Notes: generated from the sequence alone by a model not told the origin. Numbered from the stretch's first letter, positions 1-8,352 are shown. The stretch is DNA of 10,943 nucleotides from Cytophagales bacterium (GCA_029262955.1 JAJCYL010000031.1:1-10943), one strand, 5' to 3'. A program made the numbers and translations.

Positions 1-1455
1 TGGAGTTCCTACCAGAGTGATATTCTTCGCACCCCCCTTTTCTAACATTTCCACAGCAGACTGTTGCATGTCATCCATCATCATGTATTCATTTTCATGG
101 AAAGTGCAGTCTATTTTTAATGTTGGCAAACCCCACTTGTCTTTCACGTTATGATTTAACTCCGCATAGTTATCTTCATAGGGTAACATTTCTCCAAAAC
201 CAGCTAAGCTCATCATCCATTTCCCTGGCTTTCGAAGTGAGTTCTTCAGTTCCTCGCCTATTCCCGGTTGACTAATTCCTCTATCCCATGCCGAACGGTC
301 CGCTCCTCCTTGATAGGCAAAACCCCGTAAATACTTTTCTTCCTGACCCTTGACATTCTTAAATCGAGTGAGATAAATGCCATTTGGTCGATGAGCTTGA
401 TAATATTGATCTTCAAAACCTTCCATTTCACCAGAGGCCCCGAATACCCAGGTATGGTCCATTAAATATTTGCCCAACACTCCACTGGAGTTCCCTAAAC
501 CGTTAGGATGTTCTTCAGTGGCCGAATTGAACAACAATTGCGTTGTCCCTAAGGTTGAAGCACATAGGAAAATCACTTTCGCAGTAAATTCAGATTTTTC
601 GTTCGTATTGGCATTGATCACCTGAACACCGGTTGCTCGATTCTTGTCCTTATCATATAGCACCTTCTCCACAATACTATCTGTCTTCAGGGTTAAGTTC
701 CCGGTTGCCAATGCCGTAGGTAATGAAACTGATTGGGTACTAAAATAAGAACCTGTGGAACAACCCCTTTCGCAAGGACCACAATAGTGACATGGTTGAC
801 GACCATTATGCGGCTGAGTTAATACCGCAACTCTACCAATTGTCAATACTCTGTCGTCGTAATTGGCTGCAATTGCGGAGCGCATGTGTTCTTCCACACA
901 ATTCAATTTCATTGGTGGCAGAAATTGTCCGTCTGGAAGAACTGGATTCCCTTCGGCTTGGCCACTTACACCAATAATTTTTTCGGCGTAGTCATACCAG
1001 GGAACAATGTCTTTGTAACGAATTGGCCAATCTACTCCGTAACCATCTTTTTTATTGGCCTCGAAATCCAAATCGCTCCAACGATAGCATTGCCGACCCC
1101 ACATCAATGAGCGTCCCCCAAGTTGATTGCCTCTCAGCCAGTAAAATGGTTTATCCTCATCAGTGGTATAGGGATTCTCTCTGTCATTCACCCAAAAATG
1201 CTTCGTCGATTCTTTCATCGCATAGCACTTTTGTTGAACGGGGTAATCTTTGTCAAACTCCCTTTTATCTCCTTTTTCACGAAACTTGAATTTCCAGGGT
1301 GGTTGATGCTCCCCAACGTAATCCTTTTGATGTTCAATATTCCGGCCACGCTCAATCATCAAAACTTTAAGTCCTTTCTTGGTCAGCTCCATAGCTGCAA
1401 AACCACCAGATATGCCGGACCCAACTACGATAGCATCATATTTAACGTCTTCCAT
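1..1455 (-). CDS. GMC-family FAD-dependent oxidoreductase, C-terminus cut by window edge
   Basis: An open frame runs from an ATG at 1453-1455 to the left edge without a stop, giving 485 visible residues. The N-terminus has a dinucleotide-binding fold with GSGISG at residues 12-17 and ERG at 35-37, as in GMC flavoproteins. A second family motif, GGRSLMWGR, lies at 113-121. Family members of this type are usually around 560-575 residues, so the C-terminal active-site His region is probably outside the window. Residues 222, 225, 228 and 232 are cysteines spaced C-x2-C-x2-C-x3-C, which suggests an iron-sulfur centre. There is no signal peptide. The gene starts 15 bases after the stop of a Gluconate_2-dh3-like small subunit with a Tat-type signal. 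I infer a periplasmic alcohol or sugar dehydrogenase exported as a complex; the substrate cannot be read from the sequence. Confidence 0.9.
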   Translation of the reverse strand, partial: MEDVKYDAIVVGSGISGGFAAMELTKKGLKVLMIERGRNIEHQKDYVGEHQPPWKFKFREKGDKREFDKDYPVQQKCYAMKESTKHFWVNDRENPYTTDEDKPFYWLRGNQLGGRSLMWGRQCYRWSDLDFEANKKDGYGVDWPIRYKDIVPWYDYAEKIIGVSGQAEGNPVLPDGQFLPPMKLNCVEEHMRSAIAANYDDRVLTIGRVAVLTQPHNGRQPCHYCGPCERGCSTGSYFSTQSVSLPTALATGNLTLKTDSIVEKVLYDKDKNRATGVQVINANTNEKSEFTAKVIFLCASTLGTTQLLFNSATEEHPNGLGNSSGVLGKYLMDHTWVFGASGEMEGFEDQYYQAHRPNGIYLTRFKNVKGQEEKYLRGFAYQGGADRSAWDRGISQPGIGEELKNSLRKPGKWMMSLAGFGEMLPYEDNYAELNHNVKDKWGLPTLKIDCTFHENEYMMMDDMQQSAVEMLEKGGAKNITLVGTP

Positions 1456-1470
1456 TGTGTGCAATTTAAA

Positions 1471-2043
1471 TCACCAAGCCCAGGCTCGAGTAGTCTCATC
1501 CATAGGTATACAGCCAGGGTACTGCCCCATAATTGGTTCGCGAAGCTCTTGAGTGGCTCCTAGTTCAGAAGTATAAAATCCAATAATTGTAAACTGTTTC
1601 AAAGTACTCATAAACTTAGCCTGGACAGATGATTCACCGGTCTTACTATGGAATTCTTTATCCAGTTCACTCAAAAATGCGGTCTGTTGTTCTGATGAAC
1701 AACTAAGGAATTCGTTTCGGTTTTTTTTCTCACATAAAGCAAGAGCTTCGTTCATTCCTTCAAAAAATTCCTTCTTCTCCGGATCATCAAACCAATCTGC
1801 AACAATGAGATCCAGAAATTCAACCACCCTTGCATCTGTGGCTCCTGGGGTATCCGTTTTTGGAATAATCCTTTCCGTCATTACAGTCAGAATTTCACTC
1901 TGATCAGATGAAAGTGCTTGTGGCTTCCAGACACCTGGATCTCCTGAAGGTTGACACCCAGCAAGAAAGCCAGAAGCAATTGGTAATGCGATTGCACCCC
2001 CCAATATTACTGAGAGGTGTTCAAGTGTTTCTCTTCTTTCCAT
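1471..2043 (-). CDS. Gluconate 2-dehydrogenase subunit 3 family protein, probable Tat lipoprotein
   Basis: The 190-residue protein matches the small (gamma) subunit family found beside GMC dehydrogenases. Its N-terminus has an Arg pair at residues 3-4, then a hydrophobic stretch (about 11-28) ending in a lipobox L-A-G-C with Cys30. This combines a twin-arginine-like signal with lipoprotein processing. The mature part contains the family-typical segment TERIIPKTDTPGATDARV (about residues 56-73), followed by acidic, helix-prone sequence. In characterised FAD-dependent glucose dehydrogenase complexes the small subunit provides the Tat signal for a catalytic subunit that has none. The gene directly downstream, 15 bases away, is exactly such a signal-less flavoprotein. 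The likely job is export, maturation and membrane anchoring of that enzyme. No cytochrome c subunit is visible in the window. Confidence 0.87.
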   Translation of the reverse strand: MERRETLEHLSVILGGAIALPIASGFLAGCQPSGDPGVWKPQALSSDQSEILTVMTERIIPKTDTPGATDARVVEFLDLIVADWFDDPEKKEFFEGMNEALALCEKKNRNEFLSCSSEQQTAFLSELDKEFHSKTGESSVQAKFMSTLKQFTIIGFYTSELGATQELREPIMGQYPGCIPMDETTRAWAW

Positions 2044-2161
2044 ATTTTTTCTAAAAACGGATCGGTAAATTAGAAAATATATACAAGAATGAATAAAGAA
2101 AAAAGATTCGGAATTTGCTCTTTACTTCAGACGGGGAAATGTTCTTTTCCTATGAATTTGT

Positions 2162-3337
2162 CTAGCTCAAAAACTCATAAATCCCGGCAACTCCCTGGCC
2201 ACCACCCACACAGGCTGTTACCATTCCATATTTTTGCTTTCTCCTTCTCATCTCATTGATCAGTTGTATTGACAGTTTTGCCCCTGTACAACCTAATGGA
2301 TGACCCAATGCTACCGCCCCTCCGTTCACATTTACTTTCCCAGGATCAAGGCCTCCCTTCTTGATGACTGCTAATGCCTGTGTGGCAAAAGCCTCATTCA
2401 ATTCAATTTGATCAATATCATCTAATTTCAAATCCACCTGTTTCAAAGCTCGAGGAATGGCCGAAACCGGACCTATTCCCATGATTCTTGGATCAACACC
2501 AGCGGCTGAATAGGCAATTAATTTGGCTTTAGGCTCCAGGTTTAATTCTTTCACCATTTTTTCTGACATCACTATTACAAATGCTGCACCATCAGATGTT
2601 TGGGAAGAATTCCCGGCGGTAACCATACCCCCCATTCTGAAGGCAGGTCTCAATTTGGCAAGTACTTCAATGCTGGTATCAGCTCTTGGGCCCTCATCTG
2701 TATCGACAATAAATTTTCTGGTTTGTTTCTTCCCATCAGCCACAAAAGTTTCTTCCACTTCCACAGGCACAATTTCATCCTTAAATTTTCCTTCATTAAT
2801 AGCAGCAATTGCTTTTTGATGAGAGTTATAAGAAAATTCGTCTGCCTGTTCCCGGGTGATTTCATAATCTTTAGCTATTTCTTCAGCAGTCAATCCCATT
2901 GACAAATAATACTCCGGGTTAGACTCAGCAATTCGCCAATTCAAAGCAGTCTTGTAACCTAGCATCGGCACGAGTGACATACTTTCTGCACCACCTGCAA
3001 TAATACAATCAGCCATACCCGATCGAATTTTGGCAGTGGCCATTGAAATGGTTTCAATTCCAGAACCACAATACCTATTGACAATCAAGCCCGGCACTTC
3101 CAGTGGTAAAGCCAGTAAAGAAATCATTCTTCCCATTTGCATGCCTTGCTCCGCTTCGGGAATGGCATTGCCCACAATCAAGTCATCGATTCTTTTTGGA
3201 TCCAGGTCCGGAACAGATTCCATCAAATGTTTGATTACATCTGCCGCTAAATCGTCGGGCCTTGTAAATCGAAAGCCGCCTTTTTTTGATTTTCCAATAG
3301 CTGATCTGTATCCTGCTACGATATATGCCTCACCCAT
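2162..3337 (-). CDS. fadA: Acetyl-CoA acyltransferase (3-ketoacyl-CoA thiolase)
   Basis: The 391-residue protein is full length for the thiolase family. It catalyses CoA-dependent cleavage of 3-ketoacyl-CoA to acetyl-CoA and a shortened acyl-CoA, the last step of the beta-oxidation cycle, in the cytoplasm. The nucleophilic cysteine is Cys90 in NRYCGSG. The conserved GGAVALGHPLGCTGAKL block carries His346, and the second catalytic cysteine is Cys376 in ACVGGGQG. The whole sequence resembles Bacillus subtilis FadA from memory, including RPDDL near residue 26 and EAEQGMQM near 61. It starts 47 bases after the FadN-like gene, so the two are almost certainly co-transcribed. A biosynthetic acetoacetyl-CoA thiolase is the alternative, but the neighbour argues for the degradative role. 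The start ATG has an A-rich leader and no clear Shine-Dalgarno, normal for Bacteroidota. Confidence 0.95.
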   Translation of the reverse strand: MGEAYIVAGYRSAIGKSKKGGFRFTRPDDLAADVIKHLMESVPDLDPKRIDDLIVGNAIPEAEQGMQMGRMISLLALPLEVPGLIVNRYCGSGIETISMATAKIRSGMADCIIAGGAESMSLVPMLGYKTALNWRIAESNPEYYLSMGLTAEEIAKDYEITREQADEFSYNSHQKAIAAINEGKFKDEIVPVEVEETFVADGKKQTRKFIVDTDEGPRADTSIEVLAKLRPAFRMGGMVTAGNSSQTSDGAAFVIVMSEKMVKELNLEPKAKLIAYSAAGVDPRIMGIGPVSAIPRALKQVDLKLDDIDQIELNEAFATQALAVIKKGGLDPGKVNVNGGAVALGHPLGCTGAKLSIQLINEMRRRKQKYGMVTACVGGGQGVAGIYEFLS

Positions 3338-3384
3338 TTTTTGTAGATTTTAATTCTTAAATCATAATTCATAACTCTGAAATC

Positions 3385-5784
3385 TTAATTCCTTAAGGGT
3401 CTTCCCTTGAATAAAATGCTATGTATTCTTTCCAGGGTTTTTGGTTCTCCGGTTAAACTTAAAAAGACTTCTCTTTCCAAATCCAATAAATACTGTTCCG
3501 AAACCAATGTCGGTTGAGATAAATCTCCACCAGCCATTACCCAAGCTAGTTTACGTGCAATTTTAGCATCATGTTCTGATATATAATTACCATATGTCAT
3601 TGCTGCGATACCAGCTTCAAAATTTGCCAGACTAGTTTTTCCATGGACTTTGATATCCTGTCTTTGTGACGGTTGAGTATATCCTGCTTCCACCAAATCT
3701 AAGCAAGCATTTTTAGCATCAGCCAATAACCTTTTTCGATTCAAAGTAATGCCATCTGAAGGTCTTATAATTCCCATTTCTCTTCCTTCGGCGGCAGATG
3801 TAGAGACCTTAGCTGTTGCAATGGCCATGAAGTATTCCTGCAACTTGTTGAATTCCGGATCGCCTGGATTATACGAATCCGAAGCTCTCAATGTCAATTC
3901 TTTTGAACCTCCTCCCCCGGGGATAAGTCCGACTCCAAATTCTACCAATCCAATATAGGTTTCAGCGTGTGCCTGAATGTGATCGGCATGAAGTGACAAC
4001 TCACATCCTCCTCCTAACGCCATACCTGAAGGTGCTACCACAACTGGAACAGAAGAATATCTTGCCCGCATCATGGTCTTTTGAAAATGAGCAATCGCCA
4101 TATTAATTTCATCGAAATCCTGTTCGCTGGCAGACATAAACAGCATAGCCAAGTTGGCGCCGGCAGAAAAATTCTGACCTTCATTGCCTATTACCAATCC
4201 ACTGAATTCCTTTTCGGCTCTTGTAATGGCTGTATTGATACCCTCTAAAACTTCCTGACCAAGAGCGTTCATTTTCGTATGAAACTCCAAATTCAAAATT
4301 CCTTCTCCAGTGTCATACAGAGTTGCTCCCGCATTTTCCCAAACGACATGAGTTTTCAAATTATCCAAAAGAAGTAAATCTTCAGTGCCAGGAATAACCT
4401 GATAACTCTTTGAAGGGATATCATAATATTTCCTAATTCCATTCTCGACCTTGTAGAAAGATTTTGCTCCCGAAGTCAACATATCGTCAACCCAGGAAGC
4501 TACTTCCACACCTGCCTCTTTCATCTTACCAAGGGTTTCATCGACACCCAAAATATCCCATGTCTCAAAAGGACCGAGCTCCCATGCAAAACCTCCGGCT
4601 ACGGCATTGTCTATACGATAAATTTCGTCTGCAATTTCTGGAATACGATTTGTACAGTATTGAAATAAGTCATAGAAAGTGGCTCTATAGAATTCACCTG
4701 CTTTACCCGAGTCATTGACTAAAATTGGGATTCTTTTTTTCAGGTCCTCAATATCCTTAACCTCTTCCAACACGCTATGATTGGCCCTTGATTTTGGTAC
4801 ATACTCAAAAGTTTTCAGATCGAGTTCCAGAATTGTTTTTTTCCCGCTTTCATCAACCGTTTTTTTGAAGTACCCCTGTTTAGTCTTATCTCCCCACCAT
4901 TTTCGCTCATGCAATTCCGAAACGATTTTTGGTAGTTTAAATTTTTCCCGTGACTCATCCTTTGGAAGGGCTTCGTATAAATTATTGGCAACACGAACAG
5001 TTGTATCTAAACCTACAACGTCCATGGTTCGAAATGTTGCTGACTTAGCTCGGCCAATGATTGGTCCGGTTAATTTGTCAACCTCACCCACCGTCAGTTC
5101 CATTTTCTCGATGGTGTGCATTCCCGACATGATCGCGTAGACCCCAATTCTATTAGCAATAAACGCAGGAGTATCTTTGCATAAGACAGTCTCCTTGCCT
5201 AAGAATAAATCTCCATAATGTAAGAGAAAATCAATTACATCCTGATCCGTTTTGTCGGTGGGTATAATTTCCAATAAACGCAAGTATCGTGGTGGATTGA
5301 AAAAATGGGTACCACAAAAATGCTTTTGAAAATCTTCCGACCTTCCTTCGTGCATTAATTGTATTGGAATGCCGGAAGTGTTCGAGGTGATCAATGTTCC
5401 CGGTTTTCTGATACTATCAACCTTTTCGAATAGCGACTTTTTGATCTCCAGGTTTTCTACAATGGCTTCCAGCACCCAATCGCAATCGGAAATTTTGGTA
5501 AGGTCATCATCGAAATTGCCCAATGTCACCCTCCCCGCATATTTGTTAGAATATAATGATGCGGGTTTGGTTTGCAGGGTAGTTTGGAAAGCTGCGTTCA
5601 CAATTCTATTCCGAACATCCTTATCCTCCAATGTCTTTCCTTTCGCCTTTTCTATATCGGATAACTCATTGGGTATAATATCAAGGAGTAACACCTCAAT
5701 ACCTATATTGGCAAAATGACAAGCTATTCTGGAGCCCATAATACCTGAACCCAGTACCGCAACTTTTTTTATAGTCCTGTTCAT
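3385..5784 (-). CDS. fadN: 3-hydroxyacyl-CoA dehydrogenase / enoyl-CoA hydratase fusion, FadN-like
   Basis: This 799-residue bifunctional beta-oxidation enzyme hydrates trans-2-enoyl-CoA and oxidises the resulting 3-hydroxyacyl-CoA with NAD+. The dehydrogenase part comes first: the NAD-binding loop GSGIMG is at 12-17, SNTSG at 134-138, the catalytic His160 and Glu172 lie in THFFNP and LLEIIP, and Asn211 in ANRIG. Their spacing agrees with classical HAD enzymes. The C-terminal crotonase domain (about 485-690) has the oxyanion-hole segments NFSAGANL (538-545) and MALGGGCEL (588-596), with Glu595 and Glu615 twenty residues apart as in crotonase. This order is the reverse of E. coli FadB and the same as B. 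subtilis FadN. One base separates the MarR stop from its ATG, so translation is probably coupled. Both active sites look intact. Confidence 0.95.
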   Translation of the reverse strand: MNRTIKKVAVLGSGIMGSRIACHFANIGIEVLLLDIIPNELSDIEKAKGKTLEDKDVRNRIVNAAFQTTLQTKPASLYSNKYAGRVTLGNFDDDLTKISDCDWVLEAIVENLEIKKSLFEKVDSIRKPGTLITSNTSGIPIQLMHEGRSEDFQKHFCGTHFFNPPRYLRLLEIIPTDKTDQDVIDFLLHYGDLFLGKETVLCKDTPAFIANRIGVYAIMSGMHTIEKMELTVGEVDKLTGPIIGRAKSATFRTMDVVGLDTTVRVANNLYEALPKDESREKFKLPKIVSELHERKWWGDKTKQGYFKKTVDESGKKTILELDLKTFEYVPKSRANHSVLEEVKDIEDLKKRIPILVNDSGKAGEFYRATFYDLFQYCTNRIPEIADEIYRIDNAVAGGFAWELGPFETWDILGVDETLGKMKEAGVEVASWVDDMLTSGAKSFYKVENGIRKYYDIPSKSYQVIPGTEDLLLLDNLKTHVVWENAGATLYDTGEGILNLEFHTKMNALGQEVLEGINTAITRAEKEFSGLVIGNEGQNFSAGANLAMLFMSASEQDFDEINMAIAHFQKTMMRARYSSVPVVVAPSGMALGGGCELSLHADHIQAHAETYIGLVEFGVGLIPGGGGSKELTLRASDSYNPGDPEFNKLQEYFMAIATAKVSTSAAEGREMGIIRPSDGITLNRKRLLADAKNACLDLVEAGYTQPSQRQDIKVHGKTSLANFEAGIAAMTYGNYISEHDAKIARKLAWVMAGGDLSQPTLVSEQYLLDLEREVFLSLTGEPKTLERIHSILFKGRPLRN

Positions 5785-5785
5785 T

Positions 5786-6244
5786 CTATTTTAACTCTTT
5801 AATTTTTTCCCGAATCAAATGTTTGTCATCCACAATCTCTTGAACCTGGTCCATGACCTCGAAAAAAGTTTCCATTTTTTTTGTGGTGACTTTTTCAATA
5901 ATAATTTCATTTAATGCTATGACAGCTTTACGGGCAAGCTCTCTTTTCTTGCTCCCAAGTGGTGTCAACATTATCCGCACTGATCTGCCGTCCTTCTTAT
6001 CTGGTTGTCTGTAAATAAATTCCCTTTCCTCAAGACTCTTTAGCATTCTGGTCAAACTTCTGGCTTCCAAGCCCAGCAAGGGTGCGATTTTAGTTGCCGG
6101 CGTTCCATGTTCAACGTCAATATTGAGCAGTACGAATCCCGTTGACGCTGTTAGTCCAAACTTCTGACCATATTGGTTGTACATGCGAGATATCGCATGC
6201 CATGTAGTCTTGATATTATAATCAATTGTTTGTTCTTTCTTCAT
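5786..6244 (-). CDS. MarR-family transcriptional regulator of the beta-oxidation operon
   Basis: The 152-residue protein has the MarR layout: an N-terminal dimerisation helix, then a winged helix-turn-helix. The recognition helix is around residues 61-74 (ARSLTRMLKSLEER) and the wing is RQPDKKDGRSVRIMLT at 79-94, with the conserved D-x-R-S core. It is the first gene of a tight cluster with the FadN-like enzyme (one base apart) and the thiolase. The natural inference is that it controls these genes and itself in response to a fatty acid or acyl-CoA; the ligand is not shown by sequence. The ATG at 6242-6244 is preferred because the N-terminus MKKEQTIDYNIKTTWHAISRMYNQ looks complete. A 12-base perfect palindrome 33 bases upstream is a good candidate for its binding site. 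Confidence 0.93.
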   Translation of the reverse strand: MKKEQTIDYNIKTTWHAISRMYNQYGQKFGLTASTGFVLLNIDVEHGTPATKIAPLLGLEARSLTRMLKSLEEREFIYRQPDKKDGRSVRIMLTPLGSKKRELARKAVIALNEIIIEKVTTKKMETFFEVMDQVQEIVDDKHLIREKIKELK

Positions 6245-6257
6245 CTTGAGAAAGCCT

Positions 6258-6288
6258 CAAATATAGAAAATTATATTATGCATGCATA
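6258..6288 (-). promoter_or_regulatory. Candidate Bacteroidota promoter and MarR operator of the fad operon
   Basis: On the minus strand, TATATTTG (plus 6258-6265) fits the Bacteroidota -7 consensus TAnnTTTG exactly. Nineteen bases further upstream is TATG (6285-6288), one base off the -33 element TTTG. A perfect 12-base palindrome, TATGCATGCATA (6277-6288), covers that -33 site, where a bound MarR dimer would block polymerase. The expected start site would leave a very short leader (roughly 8-10 bases) before the ATG at 6244. A small inverted repeat TTGAG/CTCAA (6246-6260) lies between promoter and start codon. What is seen is the sequence; that MarR binds here is inference. Confidence 0.55.
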
Positions 6289-6328
6289 CCATTTTCGATA
6301 CCTGAAATGACATCCGAGAGACTAATTG

Positions 6329-8149
6329 CTAAATTGTATCACCTCGTAAGGTTCTGAACCTTTTTCGAGCTTCGGCCACAAAAACACTACCCGCGTAGGA
6401 GGTCAGAAATGTTTGATAAATTTCTTTGGCCCTCTCCTTATTCCCAAGATCTTTTTCATGGATAGTGGCAATCAGGAAAAGGGAATCATCCCCAAGAATA
6501 TCTGTGGCGTTATGCTCCTGGATTTTTTCCAGATAATTAATGGCTTCTTCAAACTGGCCCAATTGTCTATGGATAGTACCCATTTGAAAGTAAATCTCAT
6601 CCGTTAAACTATGTCCTGGAAAATCCGTGATCATTTCTTCCAGGGAATCTAGTGCTTGGATCCGTTTGTTTTGAAATAGCAACAGTTCTACGTACGCATA
6701 TTTTTGCATGACGATATCGGTGGAATCCAGGAAAGTATTGCTGTGAATCAGTAGACTCAGGTCCATGGCATCATTTGAAATCTCCCTGGTAGTAGCCTCT
6801 TTCAAAACGTCCAAATGAGCTTTTGCTAATTCGAAATCTCCCTTGTAGTAACTCAACTTTGCATTTTTCAGTTTTGCCAGATATCCAATAGGTTGCTCTT
6901 TATGCGTTTTCTCAACCTGGGAATATAATAATGACGATTCCCATGATTCACCGGTAAGAATATAGATATCTCCCAAATCCAATTTACTTGTTGCTTTTAG
7001 TCTCCCATTAATTCGCGGCATTGCAATGATTCTATTCAAAATATTGATTGCAGAATCCTTCTCATCTAAATAAAACGCATGTAGTAATGCCTTGTTTCTA
7101 ATCGCCTCGACCGTGTTGGCATTGATACCCAACTCACCAATCAAATTTTCGTAATCTCCAATCAAATTTCTAATTTCTACCTCCACAATTGGAAACGAAT
7201 TCTTAACCATACCTTCCCTGGCCTGGATAACCAATCTTCTGGCAATGGAATAATTGATTGTGTTGACGTGGTGCTTTATGATATAAGTAAAAATTTCTAT
7301 GGCATCATCATATGCTCTATTCTCAAGAGCTATCTTACCAATATCCAGTACTCCCCCTCCGTCTCCTCGAAACCTTTTATCTACAGCTCTAGCCTGAACA
7401 TATGCCCCATAAAAATTTTTCTGCTGTAAATTGACCCAAATCAATAGATCTGAATAAATACTTTCATTTGGAAATTTTTGAACCTTTTGAATCAGGATAT
7501 TCTCAAGACTTACGAGTTCCTCCGGCTCAACTAACAAATTTTGAAGTATATTTTTGACGTAGCTCAGATTTCCAGGATTTTGATTGACATAGGTTAAATA
7601 TTCCTCAACCATTAAATCCTTATTATTCAAAATCCGATAAATATTGGCTAACTCTAAAGCGTAAGCAGCATTATTATTACTAGCCTTTCTGCCAATTTTA
7701 TAAGCTCTAAGTGCCCAATCTCTTAATTGCTTTTGCACAAAATATTGTGCCGTAATTCGTAATCGATATTGATCTTTCTTGATTGATTCTACAATAGTTT
7801 CAAACTCCTTGTTGGCATCTTCTTTTTTATTTAACGCAAGGAGCAAAATTCCATAATCAATTTTATAATAGACATTTCCCCTAAACAATTTGATGTTCTT
7901 TTTTATATATCTGTCAGCCTCTTTGAATTCTTTGGCATTAATCAATAAGTCAAAATAATTGCTGTGTATTAACGGAATATTTTTCGAGTCACTTGATAAG
8001 TCTTTGTAAATAGAAACAGCTTTTTCTAAATCTCCATTAACATAATATTCATTAGCCAATTGAATTTGAGCAGCATCTTGACCATATACATTCTGGTAAA
8101 TCAATGTGATTATCAAAACAAGAACCTTAAATGTGTTTTCCCTTTTCAT
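6329..8149 (-). CDS. Secreted tetratricopeptide-repeat protein
   Basis: The 606-residue protein starts with a Sec-type signal peptide: a basic start MKRENTFK, a hydrophobic core at about 8-18, and probable cleavage after VYG at residue 23. The rest is helical repeat. Clear TPR-like units are LANEYYVNGDLEKAVSIYKDL (31-51), a pair around 62-120, one around 165-190, and two strong ones near the C-terminus (IYFQMGTIHRQLGQFEEAINYLEKI and the following LFLIATIHEKDLGNKERAKEIYQTFL), the last resembling the BamD/YbgF style of TPR. No catalytic domain is visible. It probably acts as a periplasmic or envelope scaffold; its partners are unknown. It lies alone between the candidate origin and the fad operon, with 84 bases before the MarR ATG, so it is likely its own transcription unit. 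I do not recognise a named gene. Confidence 0.88.
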   Translation of the reverse strand: MKRENTFKVLVLIITLIYQNVYGQDAAQIQLANEYYVNGDLEKAVSIYKDLSSDSKNIPLIHSNYFDLLINAKEFKEADRYIKKNIKLFRGNVYYKIDYGILLLALNKKEDANKEFETIVESIKKDQYRLRITAQYFVQKQLRDWALRAYKIGRKASNNNAAYALELANIYRILNNKDLMVEEYLTYVNQNPGNLSYVKNILQNLLVEPEELVSLENILIQKVQKFPNESIYSDLLIWVNLQQKNFYGAYVQARAVDKRFRGDGGGVLDIGKIALENRAYDDAIEIFTYIIKHHVNTINYSIARRLVIQAREGMVKNSFPIVEVEIRNLIGDYENLIGELGINANTVEAIRNKALLHAFYLDEKDSAINILNRIIAMPRINGRLKATSKLDLGDIYILTGESWESSLLYSQVEKTHKEQPIGYLAKLKNAKLSYYKGDFELAKAHLDVLKEATTREISNDAMDLSLLIHSNTFLDSTDIVMQKYAYVELLLFQNKRIQALDSLEEMITDFPGHSLTDEIYFQMGTIHRQLGQFEEAINYLEKIQEHNATDILGDDSLFLIATIHEKDLGNKERAKEIYQTFLTSYAGSVFVAEARKRFRTLRGDTI

Positions 8150-8170
8150 ATATGAATTTCAACTTACCAA

Positions 8171-8220
8171 CATCTCTATATTTTATAATATATTAAAAGG
8201 TTATTATTATTATTTATTAG
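8171..8220. other. AT-rich block, possible DNA unwinding element
   Basis: Only 6 of 50 bases are G or C. The core 8176-8198 is almost pure A/T with runs such as TATATTTTATAATATATTAA. It is followed by a triplet-periodic run, TTATTATTATTATTTATTAG (8201-8220), three bases (GGC) away from the DnaA-like box at 8224-8232. The order box, short GC stretch, triplet repeat, AT block recalls the basal unwinding system with DnaA-trios described in Bacillus subtilis. The triplets do not fit the published trio consensus cleanly on the expected strand. Confidence 0.45.
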
Positions 8221-8223
8221 GGC

Positions 8224-8232
8224 TGTGGATAT
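8224..8232 (-). promoter_or_regulatory. DnaA box, one mismatch
   Basis: The minus strand reads ATATCCACA, one base off TTATCCACA. It is the box closest to the AT-rich block. The overlapping 8232-8240 (minus TTACACACA) is also one base from TTWTNCACA, so two weak sites lie in tandem in the same orientation. Confidence 0.5.
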
Positions 8233-8352
8233 GTGTGTAAGTCATCTAAAATAAACTTGTCTATATCGATTGTGAATGGAAGTTAAATAACTTGAAGTTA
8301 ATTAACATGATATCCATTTTTTATGTATTTGATTATCAGATATATAAATAAG

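Noticed and set aside
1123..1563. Plus-strand open frame of 146 codons, with shorter ones nearby (792-1289)
   Set aside because: It is antisense to the GMC flavoprotein and the small-subunit gene, whose minus-strand translations carry clear family motifs; the plus-strand product has no recognisable features.
2129..2148. Hairpin GGAAA/TTTCC downstream of the thiolase as terminator
   Set aside because: The stem is only five pairs and is followed by CCGTCTG rather than T residues.
6246..6260. TTGAG/CTCAA inverted repeat in the marR leader as a riboswitch or attenuator
   Set aside because: Five-base arms and a leader of about ten bases are too short for a structured regulatory RNA.
8201..8220. 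TTA repeat as a CRISPR or microsatellite array
   Set aside because: There are no spacers and only a handful of triplets; it is better viewed as part of the AT-rich block.
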